From: Hanleya hanleyi
Taxonomy: Eukaryota; Mollusca; Polyplacophora; Lepidopleurida; Hanleyidae
NCBI GenBank assembly: GCA_036873755.1
Contig: JAVTVY010033732.1
Location: 80,455-144,454, forward strand
DNA: 64,000 nucleotides
Reading direction: 5' to 3'
The notes under the pieces were generated by a model. That model saw only the letters and a program-made list of their open reading frames with translations, did no database searches and was not told the origin of the DNA. Shown here piece by piece: positions 51,901 through 63,461 of this stretch (position 1 is its first letter; each line of letters opens with the position of its first letter). The translations under genes were made by a program, and so were the position numbers.

Positions 51901-52403
51901 ACTTAATTCAAAGTCATTTTCAAGATACAAATTGGAGCAAGCGAAATATAGGATACATATACACTAAGGACAGTGAACACTATGCAGACTAAAACAATAC
52001 TATACAATACGTGACAAAACCAATTAAACAGCTCATGGCGTTAGTATGAAGTATGAACTTAAGCAAAAACTTTAACACCCAGTGTCTATAATACATTATT
52101 CTGATCGTACAATACTGAATGCACTTTATGCTAACTGACGAATTTCTTGCATAAGCAATATACATACATATTATCTCGCCATTCTAAACTCCACCCTAAT
52201 GAGGATTAAATCATCCCTAAACCGCGTCAGGACCTGTATTTGGACCGATAATAAACAATCGGAATCAATAGTAACAAGACCCCCTAACAACTTTGGTCAT
52301 TAATAATTGTAATCTTCGTCTAAAGTGCTGTACCTGGGAGTTTATATAAATATATCATTAACATACTCCAGATGATAAACTCCCTGATGTCTTTTATTTC
52401 TAG

Positions 52404-52509
52404 TCACAGATCTACGCTGGGACATTGTTCCTACGATACGTTCTAGGCTGGAATACCTATTTATCTGTGTTTGCTCTTTTGGCTGTCACGACTGTCTACA
52501 CAATAATCG
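52404..52509 (+). CDS. SLC5-family cotransporter, exon 6
   Basis: 106 bp, acceptor TTTCTAG and donor ATCG|GTAAGT, leaving phase 1. It encodes SQIYAGTLFLRYVLGWNTYL, then SVFALLAVTTVYTIIG, matching the 'd.ysGa.f.....gwn.yl.v..LL..ta.yT.tG' helices 4-5 of SLC5. The next expected block (GGL.AVIYTD) was not found before 64,000, so the remaining exons lie outside the window or in unrecognised form. Confidence 0.85.
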
Positions 52510-53013
52510 GTAAGTTTAATCTGTCTGCAATGTCGAATTTGCTGAGCAACGGCATTGGTTGCATCCATAATTATTAAGACCTGCCCGATCAGAAAGAACT
52601 GACTTGACAATAAGTTTTAGCACACGGTGTTTTGTCATGATTGTGATAAAATGATGTACGAGATTAGTAAGATAATCAGGTCTGGTTTCCGCACGTCTCA
52701 GTAATCTGGACACGGATGAAATCGGTGATTGATCTTTAAGAGAAGTTTTGTGCGTTCGTATACATGTACTGGTACCCAATATCATAGAATCACCATGCTA
52801 ATAATACACAATCAAAGCGAGACTTATCTATATTTTATAACTTTCCAAAATAACTGGACTTTGAATCTTGATATCCTCGCACTGTGTAACCTGTTGGCCA
52901 TGGCATAGCCTTCCATAAATATATCCGATTTGGACGCTAACGTCACAAGAAGACTCTCGGAGTCAGTGTTATGAGAGATAGTTAGCTAACTCGATTCATA
53001 GTCACAATTTAAG
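52510..53013 (+). other. SLC5 intron 6 start, no further feature
   Basis: AT-rich. No SLC5 exon 7 candidate seen. Confidence 0.4.
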
Positions 53014-53796
53014 GATACCAGATGATTAAACATGACACCTGGTTTGGCTTTAAGGATGCTGGGCCCTCTTGCAGACATTTTTACACACCCTCTAGAATTT
53101 GTCTTTATACAGCTAAAAGTATGCCTTATAGCTGTGAGAATGTGTATATTTGTTGAATGCGTATTTCTTAAGGATTCCATATATATAAATGTGTTCACTG
53201 TTGACTTGTAAGTTGTAAAGATATTCAAATTGGAAAAACAAGAATTTAAAACATATAGCCTTCTTTTTCAAATGACTACTTTTAAAAAAAACTACTCAAC
53301 TTATCTAAACTTACATCACCACTTCAACAGGAAATCCGTGTCTCAGTTTTTTTTAAATGATCTAGTTCTTATTCTATTAACATTCAAATCAATTTCAAAG
53401 TTCAAAACTGTGAGTTGCTTGATTTTGTAAAGAAATAAAGAAATATTCCATTAAATAGAATGAGAACTAGACCAAAGTTGGTAAAACTGAGGCACGGGTT
53501 TCCTGTTGGAGTTGTATTCAACTTGATAAGTTAAATACTTCTTTGAAAATAGCTTTAAAAAAAATTAAATTAAATTTTTAATTAATTTTGTTTAAATCCG
53601 AATATCTTTACAGGTTTACAGTGAACAAATTTATATATTTGGAATCCGCTTTTAACAAATATATACATTACCATAGCTACGAGGCACACTTTTAGCTGTA
53701 TTAAAGACAACTTCTAGAGGGTGTGTAAAAGTGTCCACAGGAAAGCTCACTATCTTCAAAACCAAACCAGATCTCATGTTTAAGCCTCTGGTCTCG
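53014..53796. mobile_element. Imperfect foldback element, about 780 bp
   Basis: The two halves are reverse complements over most of their length, centre about 53,410. Matching blocks include TTACACACCCTCTAGA (left, about 53,080; complement about 53,715), ATTTGTTCACTG-type sequences, AAAGATATTC (53,217; complement about 53,605) and CAACAGGAAATCCGTG-type blocks (53,325; complement about 53,500). Arms are visibly diverged, so it is older than the 48-kb foldback. No ORF of note. Confidence 0.7.
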
Positions 53797-54718
53797 TGGC
53801 CACGCTAAGCGCTATTGTATTCCGCTTAGCCCCGGGCCGTAGTCAAGAGCGTCGCAGATTTATCGTACGTCTTTCACCAAAAAATGATGTCACTGGGATA
53901 AGCGGGGAGGGAGTGTATGCAAATGTCATCTAAAAGAATATTTTCATCCTTTAATGTGAGCATAAAGTGTGACTGATAAGTATGTATGGGAACTGACAAA
54001 GATATTTCATTTACCCATATAAATATGTATTTAAAATAAGCCTCATTTTAAGCCCGGTGACCCCAGTAGTAGGGGAAGAGTATTACAGCCCCCAGCCACC
54101 CAAAAATGCACATAGCCACCGCGATCCACCGAGCGCTGTCATACGTCATTAACAATTTTTATTTGTATAAATTATTGCGTCTGGATATTAATAAATTACA
54201 TACGTTACAATTTACCTGAATATATATATATTAAAGATCTACATATGGTATTATAAATAAATCTTCCGAATTCATACGTTAATCGTTAATAACGATTCAA
54301 AACACGGAGTATATTTTAGGTTTCATTTCGCTTTTACAAAAAGGTGTTATTTCGATATATATATTTATGTAGTATAGATTTACGATATTATTAATAATTT
54401 CTCCGAATCTGTACGTTAAGCGTTCATATATATTGTAGGTCCTATTAATTTTTTACAAATTGCAATTAGTATTACCAAACACTCGGTATATATATATATC
54501 TAACCTCGCTATATAGATAGAAGGCGGTCATGATACATAATTGTATTGATTTTAATACCTGTCAATGCGAAAGTATAGAGTCGTATTGTGGTAACAGGTG
54601 TGATCGAATAACAGAAATCACTCGGTTTAAATATAGGGAAGTATCGGCTATAGCCCTCATAACTCGATTTTGACTTGTACTAGATCCATCTCAGTGATTC
54701 GTAACTATCTCCTGCAAC
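53797..54718. other. AT-rich sequence upstream of a zinc-finger ORF
   Basis: TA-rich runs (ATATATATA) and no recognised feature. A weak TTTAAATATAGG about 95 bp before the ATG could be a TATA-like element. Confidence 0.4.
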
Positions 54719-55337
54719 ATGTCTGAATTCCAGTGTGAAAGATGTCTGCCCTATTTCGCTTCACAACATACCCTAGATCATCATATGAGAGAAGTGAACT
54801 GCCCGGATAATAGAGGTTATGAGGTAACGGTTTTCGAATGCGGTACCTGTACGAAAACCTTCTCTTCGAAAGAAGGTCTAAAAAGGCATATGACCACTGT
54901 ACATACCGCGGACAATGGTAAAAAATATACCTGTAAAATTTGTGGGATGAATTTTAGCCGTAGCGATGCCAGACGACGACACCACCGGAATAAACATGGC
55001 GATGTGGCGGAAGTTCTACCTTCAACAAGTATGGATAGTTCGGAAGGCCAAAAAGTAGCGGGAAAAAAGTCGGCGGACTCGGTTAAAGGTATTGCAAAAA
55101 CGTATACCTGCGATGTTTGCGGCGCAAATTTCACACGGAGGGATGCGACGACTGCGACATCGTCGAAACAAACACAGGAATATTCCCGAAACCCAGTCCT
55201 TCATCCCTGAGAATTCGAGCGGAAAACGCTCTCTAGAAATAGGAACGATACCAGCCGGTGTTAAAAAGGCGAGGACCATCTTCACATTTCGAGTTAAATG
55301 CTGTACTAATGTTCCGTCATTTACCTTGACTTTCTGA
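54719..55337 (+). pseudogene. Intronless C2H2 zinc-finger gene with a frameshift in finger 4
   Basis: 163 codons from the ATG at 54,719. Finger 1 is C2HC-like (CERCLPYF...HH..NC), finger 2 CGTCTKTF...H...H, finger 3 CKICGMNF...H....H, all complete. After a charged linker, finger 4 begins CDVCGANFTRRDA and then goes out of frame. The correct continuation (RLRHRRNKH) is in the +1 frame and runs to 55,337. Aligning the DNA of fingers 3 and 4 shows one extra base in finger 4, so a 1-bp insertion is likely. Lack of introns and location inside a cotransporter intron suggest a retrocopy or a mobile-element gene. Probable DNA-binding protein; a truncated product with three fingers could still be made. 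Confidence 0.65.
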
Positions 55338-55429
55338 ATAGGGTAAATTGTTCAAACCGGAAAACGCACGTACTGCCATATACACAATCAATGTAGAAGC
55401 TTGCCAATACTGCACAGCGTGGATTTTTA

Positions 55430-56050
55430 GGAACTTTTCATGAACTTTGGGGGACTATTCTTGGACTTGCGTGGATTTTTAGGAACTTTTCATGAACTTT
55501 GGGGGGACTTCCTCGGACTATTGTTGGATTTGTGTGGATTTTAAGAACTTTTCATGCACTTTTAGGGACTATTCTTGGACTAGTCTTGGACTATTCTTGA
55601 ACTTGGGTGGATTTTTAGGAACTTTTCATGAACTTTTAGGGACTATTCTTGGACTAGTCTTGGACTATTCTTGGACTTGGGTGGATTTTTAGGAACTTTT
55701 CATGAACTTTGGGGGACTTCCTCGGACTATTGTTGGATTTGTGTGGATTTTAAGAACTTTTCATGAACTTTTAGGGACTATTCTTGGACTAGTCTTGGAC
55801 TATTCTTGGACTTGGGTGGATTTTTAGGAACTTTTCATGAACTTTGGGGGACTTCCTCGGACTATTGTTGGATTTGTGTGGATTTTAAGAACTTTTCATG
55901 AACTTTTAGGGACTATTCTTGGACTAGTCTTGGACTATTCTTGGACTATTCTTGGATTTGTGTGGATTTTAAGAACTCTTCATGAACTTTTAGGGACTAT
56001 TCTTGGACTTGTGTGGATTTTAAGAACTTTTCATGAACTTTTGTGGAAAA
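55430..56050. repeat. Minisatellite 3' of the acidic zinc-finger gene, left palindrome arm
   Basis: Built from GGACTATTCTTGGACTAGTC, TTGTGTGGATTTTAAGAAC and TTTTCATGAACTTT(T/G) blocks, with a longer cycle of roughly 140 bp. The reverse complement is at 58,720-59,350, with about one extra 12-bp subunit there. Confidence 0.9.
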
Positions 56051-56374
56051 CAATAAAGAGCTGCTACACCTATCTATGAATGGTATATTTATTATCACTG
56101 GATACTCGTTATAACCGACTATCGCCCATATAAAGTCATATCGAAACGACTCTGGACGGTGACTGAAAGAAAGAAGAACGCAACATCGGTTGTTAAAGTT
56201 CAAGTATATATTTATTTATACAAATTAATTTAGTAATGAAAGTTTCAAAACGAAAATACAAACTGAGCAATCCTAGTACCCAAACACTAATTTCATTCCA
56301 TTTCCATAACTCTGTGAAAGAGCTGAGGGTATATCGATAACGAACGCAAGGATACGCCCTGGTGGCGGAATCAA

Positions 56375-57256
56375 CTAATCAACCGGTTTGATCGGTTGCC
56401 TTGTGTACTCGCGCGGTAAAAGTCTGTTTATTAGGAATTTACGCATCTCAGCGGCAGATTCTTCGGCTTCATCGTTTGATAAATCGTCTTCCTCACGCAT
56501 CCGTTTCTTAGTCGCCATTACTTTCTGATGAATCGGGTGCTTTCGTAGTTTTCTCCATAACCTTAAATTACGGACGTAGATATTTCGGAACCTCGTCTGT
56601 ATTCTAGGTAAAAGCTTGTCATATGCCATCTGATGCGCAATTGGTTCATCCACTAAGCCTTCTTCGTAAACTTCCGCAAGATCGTTTATATCGGATTCAT
56701 GATCATCAATCGCATCATCCGCGAAGTGATCACACAAACACTCGTCATCCTCGACGTCATCATTGTCACCAGTAGTATCATCATTATCGTCATCATCATC
56801 ATCATCCGTAACTTCTCCGTCATCATCTGCGGCGTCGTCATTACCTTTACTATCATTGTCATCATCATTATCTTCGTCATCGGCATCAGTAGCGTCGGTA
56901 TCATTTTGATCACCATGGTAGCCAAAAGTTTGACCTGGAGTATATGTATTTTTACCATTACTACCGGAACTGGAAAAATCGTCCCCATGGACAATACTTC
57001 CGCCCGCATGGTAATACGACCTTCCACATGGTAATACTACCGTCGTAGGCTCACTCACCGGCATCGTATAGGGTTGCTCTACTCTACTTGTTGGAGCTAT
57101 AGCGAGACTCGGTGGTGTCCCTTGGTTGTGTTCGCGTTGAATGTCTCTGAGCATACTTTCGCTATCGACGCATGGACAAGCTCCAGTTTTCCTATGTTTT
57201 AACATGTTGGAGCGATTGGCAAACTTACGATAGCATCCATAGCATTGGGAACTCAT
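56375..57256 (-). CDS. Acidic protein with one amino-terminal zinc finger, 293 aa
   Basis: Start at MSSQCYGCYRKF (57,254-57,256); the frame is open 12 codons further only from a GTG. Residues 5-29 hold a CxxC...H.....C pattern (CYGCYRKF, HRKTGAC), a C2HC-type finger. The middle (about 115-190) is extremely rich in Asp (for example EVTDDDDDDDNDDTTGDNDD). The last 90 residues are basic and helical, with RFRNIYVRNLRLWRKLRKHP, KVMATKKRMREEDDL and MRKFLINRLLPREY. I have a memory of this carboxy-terminal block in uncharacterised invertebrate proteins linked to mobile DNA, but cannot name it. Intronless. A promoter is not obvious; ETS-like GGAAGTGACGTT and a TGACCTTTGACC motif lie 250-310 bp upstream. 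Confidence 0.65.
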   Translation of the reverse strand: MSSQCYGCYRKFANRSNMLKHRKTGACPCVDSESMLRDIQREHNQGTPPSLAIAPTSRVEQPYTMPVSEPTTVVLPCGRSYYHAGGSIVHGDDFSSSGSNGKNTYTPGQTFGYHGDQNDTDATDADDEDNDDDNDSKGNDDAADDDGEVTDDDDDDDNDDTTGDNDDVEDDECLCDHFADDAIDDHESDINDLAEVYEEGLVDEPIAHQMAYDKLLPRIQTRFRNIYVRNLRLWRKLRKHPIHQKVMATKKRMREEDDLSNDEAEESAAEMRKFLINRLLPREYTRQPIKPVD

Positions 57257-57574
57257 ATCTGCTTTGGAACAACCGTACCACACTAGTCTCACGAAATTAC
57301 CAAAGATGAATGATAGAGTTAAACATCGACATTCGGCTAAAGTGAAATGACTCTATTTGCCAACAGGGGGCGTCGTTTCATACGTCATCATCGGAGTTAT
57401 CTCCCACTAGTTCCAGTGTTTGTCACCAGGGCAATGAGTGGTCAATACGTCCGAACATGGAAAAACCCTGATGTAAGATGAGGACCCGGATGTAAGATGA
57501 GGACCCGGATGTAAAACTACAATACCCAGGAAGTGACCTTTGACCCTGCGCTACTCGGAAGTGACGTTAGCGTA

Positions 57575-57690
57575 CGCAGGCACACACACACACACATACG
57601 CGGTGCACCCTGTACCCTATAGCCCGTAGGGCATAGGGTACACTAGGGTGTGGGTGCACCAGGTGTGTGTGTGTGTGTGTGCCTGCGTAC
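57575..57690. repeat. Palindrome centre with flanking (CA)n/(TG)n
   Basis: CGTACGCAGGC followed by (AC)n and GGTGCACCCTGTACCCTATA is mirrored by its complement ending GCCTGCGTACG. The TG/CA runs on both sides differ in length. Left of it, GATGTAAGATGAGGACCCG is present twice in tandem (57,470-57,515). Confidence 0.85.
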
Positions 57691-57691
57691 G

Positions 57692-58381
57692 ATGCCGGTG
57701 AGTGAGCCTACGACGGTAGTATTACCATGTGGAAGGTCGTATTACCATGCGGGCGGAAGTATTGTCCATGGGGACGATTTTTCCAGTTCCGGTAGTAATG
57801 GTAAAAATACATATACTCCAGGTCAAACTTTTGGCTACCATGGTGATCAAAATGATACCGACGCTACTGACGCCGATGACGAAGATAATGATGATGACAA
57901 TGATAGTAAAGGTAATGACGACGCCGCAGATGATGACGGAGAAGTTACGGATGATGATGATGATGACGATAATGATGATACTACTGGTGACAATGATGAC
58001 GTCGAGGATGACGAGTGTTTGTGTGATCACTTCGCGGATGATGCGATTGATGATCATGAATCCGATATAAACGATCTTGCGGAAGTTTACGAAGAAGGCT
58101 TAGTGGATGAACCAATTGCGCATCAGATGGCATATGACAAGCTTTTACCTAGAATACAGACGAGGTTCCGAAATATCTACGTCCGTAATTTAAGGTTATG
58201 GAGAAAACTACGAAAGCACCCGATTCATCAGAAAGTAATGGCGACTAAGAAACGGATGCGTGAGGAAGACGATTTATCAAACGATGAAGCCGAAGAATCT
58301 GCCGCTGAGATGCGTAAATTCTTAATAAACAGACTTTTACCGCGCGAGTACACAAGGCAACCGATCAAACCGGTTGATTAG
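57692..58381 (+). pseudogene. Inverted duplicate of the acidic gene lacking the zinc finger
   Basis: 229 codons from MPVSEPTTVV to the same stop, identical in protein sequence to the carboxy-terminal part of the 56,375-57,256 gene. The deletion in the right palindrome arm has removed the first 64 codons, including the finger, and the upstream region. The ATG happens to be a codon present in the parent gene, so a shortened protein is possible. GT-repeat and palindrome DNA now stand where the promoter would be. Confidence 0.75.
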
Positions 58382-58719
58382 TTGATTCCGCCACCAGGGC
58401 GTGTCCTTGCGTTCGTTATCGATATACCCTCAGCTCTTTCACAGAGTTATGGAAATGGAATGAAATTAGTGTTTGGGTACTAGGATTGCTCAGTTTGTAT
58501 TTTCGTTTTGAAACTTTCATTACTAAATTAATTTGTATAAATAAATATATACTTTGAACTTTAACAACCGATGTTGCGTTCTTCTTTCTTTCAGTCACCG
58601 TCCAGAGTCGTTTCGATATGACTTTATATGGGCGATAGTCGGTTATAACGAGTATCCAGTGATAATAAATATACCATTCATAGATAGGTGTAGCAGCTCT
58701 TTATTGTTTTCCACAAAAG

Positions 58720-59355
58720 TTCATGAAAAGTTCTTAAAATCCACACAATTCCAAGAACAGTCCAAGAATAGTCCCTAAAAGTTCATGAAGAGTTCTTAAA
58801 ATCCACACAAATCCAAGAATAGTCCAAGAATAGTCCAAGACTAGTCCAAGAATAGTCCCTAAAAGTTCATGAAAAGTTCTTAAAATCCACACAAATCCAA
58901 CAATAGTCCGAGGAAGTCCCCCAAAGTTCATGAAAAGTTCCTAAAAATCCACCCAAGTCCAAGAATAGTCCAAGACTAGTCCAAGAATAGTCCCTAAAAG
59001 TTCATGAAAAGTTCTTAAAATCCACACAAATCCAACAATAGTCCGAGGAAGTCCCCCAAAGTTCATGAAAAGTTCCTAAAAATCCACCCAAGTCCAAGAA
59101 TAGTCCAAGACTAGTCCAAGAATAGTCCCTAAAAGTTCATGAAAAGTTCCTAAAAATCCACCCAAGTTCAAGAATAGTCCAAGACTAGTCCAAGAATAGT
59201 CCCTAAAAGTGCATGAAAAGTTCTTAAAATCCACACAAATCCAACAATAGTCCGAGGAAGTCCCCCCAAAGTTCATGAAAAGTTCCTAAAAATCCACGCA
59301 AGTCCAAGAATAGTCCCCCAAAGTTCATGAAAAGTTCCTAAAAATCCACGCTGTG
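58720..59355. repeat. Minisatellite, right palindrome arm
   Basis: Reverse complement of 55,430-56,050: AAAGTTCATGAAAAGTTC, TTAAAATCCACACAA and CCAAGAATAGTCCAAGACTA blocks. Confidence 0.9.
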
Positions 59356-59389
59356 CAGTATTGGCAAGCTTCTACATTGATTGTGTATA

Positions 59390-62238
59390 TACAGTGCAGA
59401 TCAGCTGAAAGGTTAATTTTGGCGCACCAATGGCGCGCAAACGAAGCGTGCCAACACAAAGGTATAGTGCGCCAATGCCCATGATTATCGCCTGGCCATT
59501 GTTCTAACTCTGTTGAATGTAGTCCGTCGACATGATTGAACACAGGCCGCGCGCTATCAGCACGGTCAGACAATGGCTGGAAGCGAGCTGCGGGAAGAGC
59601 CCGCTAGCGAGGTCTTTGTTAGCGAGCTCAAGAAAATCAGTTGGGAGTCCACGTGGCGTTAATCGGCACGAATGTCTGCATGTAATTCATACCTATTAAA
59701 TAACATCAGGTGTATGAATTTGTGTTACTGGCGAACACGTCGACCTCGATCAAGCGTATTTGCATTCCATCTAAAAATTTGTGAAAGGAAATAGATTCAA
59801 TATTTTTTTTAATCATAAACACCGCTTGCAAAATGGATTGTAATTTGTGCTTCGTCGGACACCTGCTTTCAAAGTTGACCCAGACTTGCGCGTATCAAGG
59901 AATAGCGTTTCTGGTATTAAAGTGTGGGTATTTGTTTATTGGAAGCTTCATCTTACGGCCGCTCCTCATACAGATATGCAAGTTCAAGTCATTCGTTTTT
60001 ATATATTCAAAAATTCTTGCAAATTGTGTTAATTTTGACCATTCAAGAGTAAATGTCCGGGATTTTACTACCGGATTATGCAGTGTATAAATATTTAATC
60101 AGTGGGACAAGAACCGATGAAACGAATTATGCAATACCCGTACCTTTTTACTAGAAATCGGTTGATTAATTTGATTGAAGTCTGGTAATCCCTTTCTGCG
60201 GATTTGTCACCAATAAAACAGAACTCACTCCTCTGTGAAATAGATAAACCCTCATGAAATCTGGCGTCTACACACAACTCCGCTATCCAGACGAACTTTG
60301 GTACAAGTGTTGGATGCTGTCTGAACATGCTAAATATAGCCCCGCGCGACCAGTTTATCCCCACGTCGCTTTTCGCGGGAAAATGAGAACACGTGTTTGA
60401 AATCTTGAATATTACTGCGCAGAAGTTATATTTTACTGAACCGACAGTATGATTCGGCAGGAAGGACACCGACTGATGGGAAAATCTTTCACTTTAAGTT
60501 ATAATCCATATTACTATGAAAACAGTACAGTCGACGGTAGTTCAATACGATTTCACTTGAGTACATGTACGTTTTTTTGATTGAAATTGTAGTTTAAGGG
60601 CCGCTTCTCATTCGGATTTCGCGGCCCATCAACTCAATGTTTTATTTGAATTTCGCGGTACATTTCTTTGTTTTTTCAATACCTTTTCCAGCGCTAAATA
60701 TGTAACTAAATAAATGAATAAATAATAAATAACAATGAGAGATTAGTAGGAGATATAAATAGAAGTAAATAAGAATCGCTATGTACAAGTTCGCATGACT
60801 CTTTCTGGTACGTATACGTATATCATCGCAGGTTATTTATGCACAAAAATATGTTTTGCCGATAGTGAGATATTCAGTAAGACCAGGAGAGTGATTTCTG
60901 TAATGAGAGACGAGGTGAGAATGGTAAAACGAACAGTGGACCCACATTATTTATGGCTGAAGTCCCTCCCTCCGTCCCCAACATCAAGACCTACATTTCA
61001 TATGTGTTAATGCATACTTCCTGTCGAACAGAATAACGGATGTTATATTGTCAGCAAGAAAACAACACTGTAAAGGTTAATCATCTCGTTAAGTTTGGCC
61101 TAAACAAGTGGATAATATAAACATAACAGTGCATTCTCTCTCTGACGGGGTAAAGTGATATCCCGCTTTCGTCCAACAAAATGCGCGTCTGTGTCTCATT
61201 TGAAAAGAAATGAAATGGCATTAACTTATTGTTTAGGTAGAAATCTCTGTTATTGTTTCTTTTTTGTTATTTAGCTGGAACGATGTGTCGACCATATATA
61301 CTTGTTAATTCTTATTTCCTCATCGGAAGTTTCGTGTGCAACCTTTAACAGTCGGGCGGTAACGAATAAAGAGCATATACAAGTATTTGTCATTCTCTGT
61401 AAGGGGCTAATTGATCTTTTGAATTTCTGTGTATATTTTGATTAGGCGGTTGTAACAAGACAAGCCAAAGAGACAACTAGTCTGACCGAGCACTGCATGT
61501 TGCCCTGATTATGACCTCGACTCGCCCGTGTGTCTGAATTTATACGAAGCTGTATTCATTTGAAATGTTACGTTCAACCGTTTTACTGGCCGTTCTGAAA
61601 GAGGAGGCGGCCTTCGCAATTTGCACACACCAACGTTTTATGAATTCTGATAATATATTTAGGCATACTTCGACTAAAATTCACAACTGAATATAATATT
61701 TAAAAAAATATATAGCCCAACTTGTATTCTCTCCTATTTCTATACTTTAAGCTATCTTTGGCGAAACTTTTTGTTAATGAAGATTATTCGTAGTCTCAAC
61801 CGAATGTTCACAAGACGACCGAGTTTCCTTGGAGCGCAAACAAAAAATGATAGATAATCATTTACAGCATTCTTATTGAAGAAGTCAAATCTTCTATATA
61901 TTTTTTTAATTACTTAGCCAGTAATTTAAACTGTAGAATAGATTGTGTTCTTGCCGTACACCGCCAGAGGGGAACTCTTTGAAAACAATTCAGTTTTAAG
62001 CGGTGACCGCTGTTAGCGCGCAATCCGGCAAGCGCCCCAACGGGGAGCCTTTGTTTACCGCCGACATGCTTACAATGGTTCAGTGGTTTGACCGGACTAT
62101 ATTCTACCGGCGCGTGGCGGCAAGGGTCACATCATGGGGGGGGTGTAATAAGTCTTGGTGATTAGGCCAGCACGTTGGCGCGCCATCAGTGCGTAAACCC
62201 TGTTCACTAATTGGAAGATTAAGCTGATCTGCACTGTA
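59390..62238. mobile_element. DNA transposon candidate with CAGT ends and TA target duplication, 2845 bp
   Basis: TA at 59,390-59,391 and 62,237-62,238 flank CAGTGCAGATCAGCT and its complement AGCTGATCTGCACTG. After 15 bp the ends diverge but both soon contain GGCGCGC. A TA duplication and CAGT-type ends are typical of Tc1/mariner elements. No transposase frame is recognisable inside, so it would be non-autonomous or very decayed. Frames at 59,833-60,090 and 60,095-60,469 have no motif. Confidence 0.6.
60598..60660 (+). repeat. Dispersed 'CCGCTTC...GATTTCGCGG' repeat, second copy
   Basis: GGCCGCTTCTCATTCGGATT, TCGCGG, CAACTCAA, TTTATTTG and a second TTTCGCGG. Resembles 4583-4645. Confidence 0.45.
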
Positions 62239-63461
62239 GGTTTGTTACATACGTTTTAATGTGTGTATGTTTTAATGCGTTGGATTACTAAGTTATTGGC
62301 CTGAGTACTTAGAATTTTTTTTATCGTCCCTATATGGTTGAAATATACACTCATACTATTCAGCTTGTATCACTGACGCTCTGCACAGGCCAACCAACAA
62401 TGACAATGAATAACACTCTTACGGAAGAGTCTTGGCAATATGAGTTGTCTCTCTTTTCATATGTCGTTAACGGCAAAACTAGCAATAAACGGACGGCAAA
62501 ACAGCTCTAATTACGTTAAGAGTGAACAGTGAACTTCCTCTATTGTTTAGTAAGGTTCGTCAACTGATTGCAATCATTTGTTCACTGAGACCTTCAAATA
62601 ATTAACAAATAAATCCCTGTAAATTTTGTTAATATCCCACTGATAAGACCACGCTTTATCGTCATGAGTATATAACGAGATCAAGCTGCCTAGAATGGTA
62701 ACGTAAAAACACCGTTTAACTGTTTCAGATTTTGAATTGAATGTTGACTGTAATAAAGACGGAGAAAAGTTCCTTTGAGAGATGCGGTAAGAGGGCGTGT
62801 CGCTGCCAAAATATTGGCATGGCTTCCACGTGAGAGTCGTGATCTCACTATCATGAAGGCATGACGTAAGCATGACGTAATTTCGATCACGTGAGGTAGC
62901 CAATCGTGGTTAGTATGAGGAATCTGGTTATCTCCGAGCTATTACGGCACGGCGATTGGATAACCAGATAAAAGCGCCCCCTTATGGCCAAGAGGCGCGA
63001 ACTTGGCGATGTGAATCAGCGGGGGGAACAAGGAGAGTAGGGACGTCAGTGATTCAAGCCGTTTATATCAGCGTAAGCTGAAATATTCGTGAACGCGACA
63101 TTAAACCTTAATTATCTCGATGGAATGCACAAGATATCATTATTACTTCGTGAAGTCAAGAAATTGAAGCATTCCCAAGAAAATTTAGAATATAAAATTA
63201 GACAATCTTGAAAGTAGCACATGTATGTTGCAGTTTATTTTTCAGTTATAATCGTGTTTTACACAGGTTGAGGATATCTCGAATGCCTCGACAATTGGCA
63301 GTGAGGAGTTGAACAAACATCTGGAGACTGATGAGACTTGACTGGTTGAGATGATGGTTAGTGTCAGAAAGTCTATCTAAAACTTTGCTATTGGGAATTT
63401 GGAAATGTTAGACCTGACATGATATCTAAATAAGTTTTTTAGGTTTGTCAAACTTTGATTT
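62239..63461. other. No gene recognised
   Basis: AT-rich; the frame at 62,574-62,903 (minus) has no motif. GATAACCAGATAAAAG and GGTTATC at 62,925-62,975 form a small inverted repeat. No SLC5 exon seen. Confidence 0.4.

Larger units (their letters stand above)
50081..52403 (+). other. SLC5 intron 5
   Basis: Contains family A copy 5 and a 23-bp tandem repeat. Frames such as 50,419-50,643 show no family motif. Confidence 0.6.
55378..59390. repeat. 4-kb palindrome: inverted duplication with asymmetrical deletion
   Basis: Left arm 55,378-57,627 and right arm 57,628-59,390 are reverse complements around a centre in the sequence CTATAGCCCGTAGGGCATAG. The arms match almost perfectly from the outer ends (ATATACACAATC and complement) inwards to 57,068 and 57,688, and again from about 57,575 to the centre and out to about 57,690. 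The left arm has about 500 bp (57,069-57,574) that the right lacks, deleted at a short CGTA homology. Over the shared 690-bp coding part I noted one silent substitution. Confidence 0.9.

Noticed and set aside
55492..56079. Trp/Phe/Gly-rich ORFs in the minisatellite, mirrored at 58,734-59,276
   Set aside because: Open frames arise from the repeat; no start context, no conservation of a protein motif.
56686..58070. Met/Ile/Thr-rich ORFs opposite or out of frame with the acidic gene
   Set aside because: Produced by GAT/ATC-rich codons of the Asp-rich region read in other frames.
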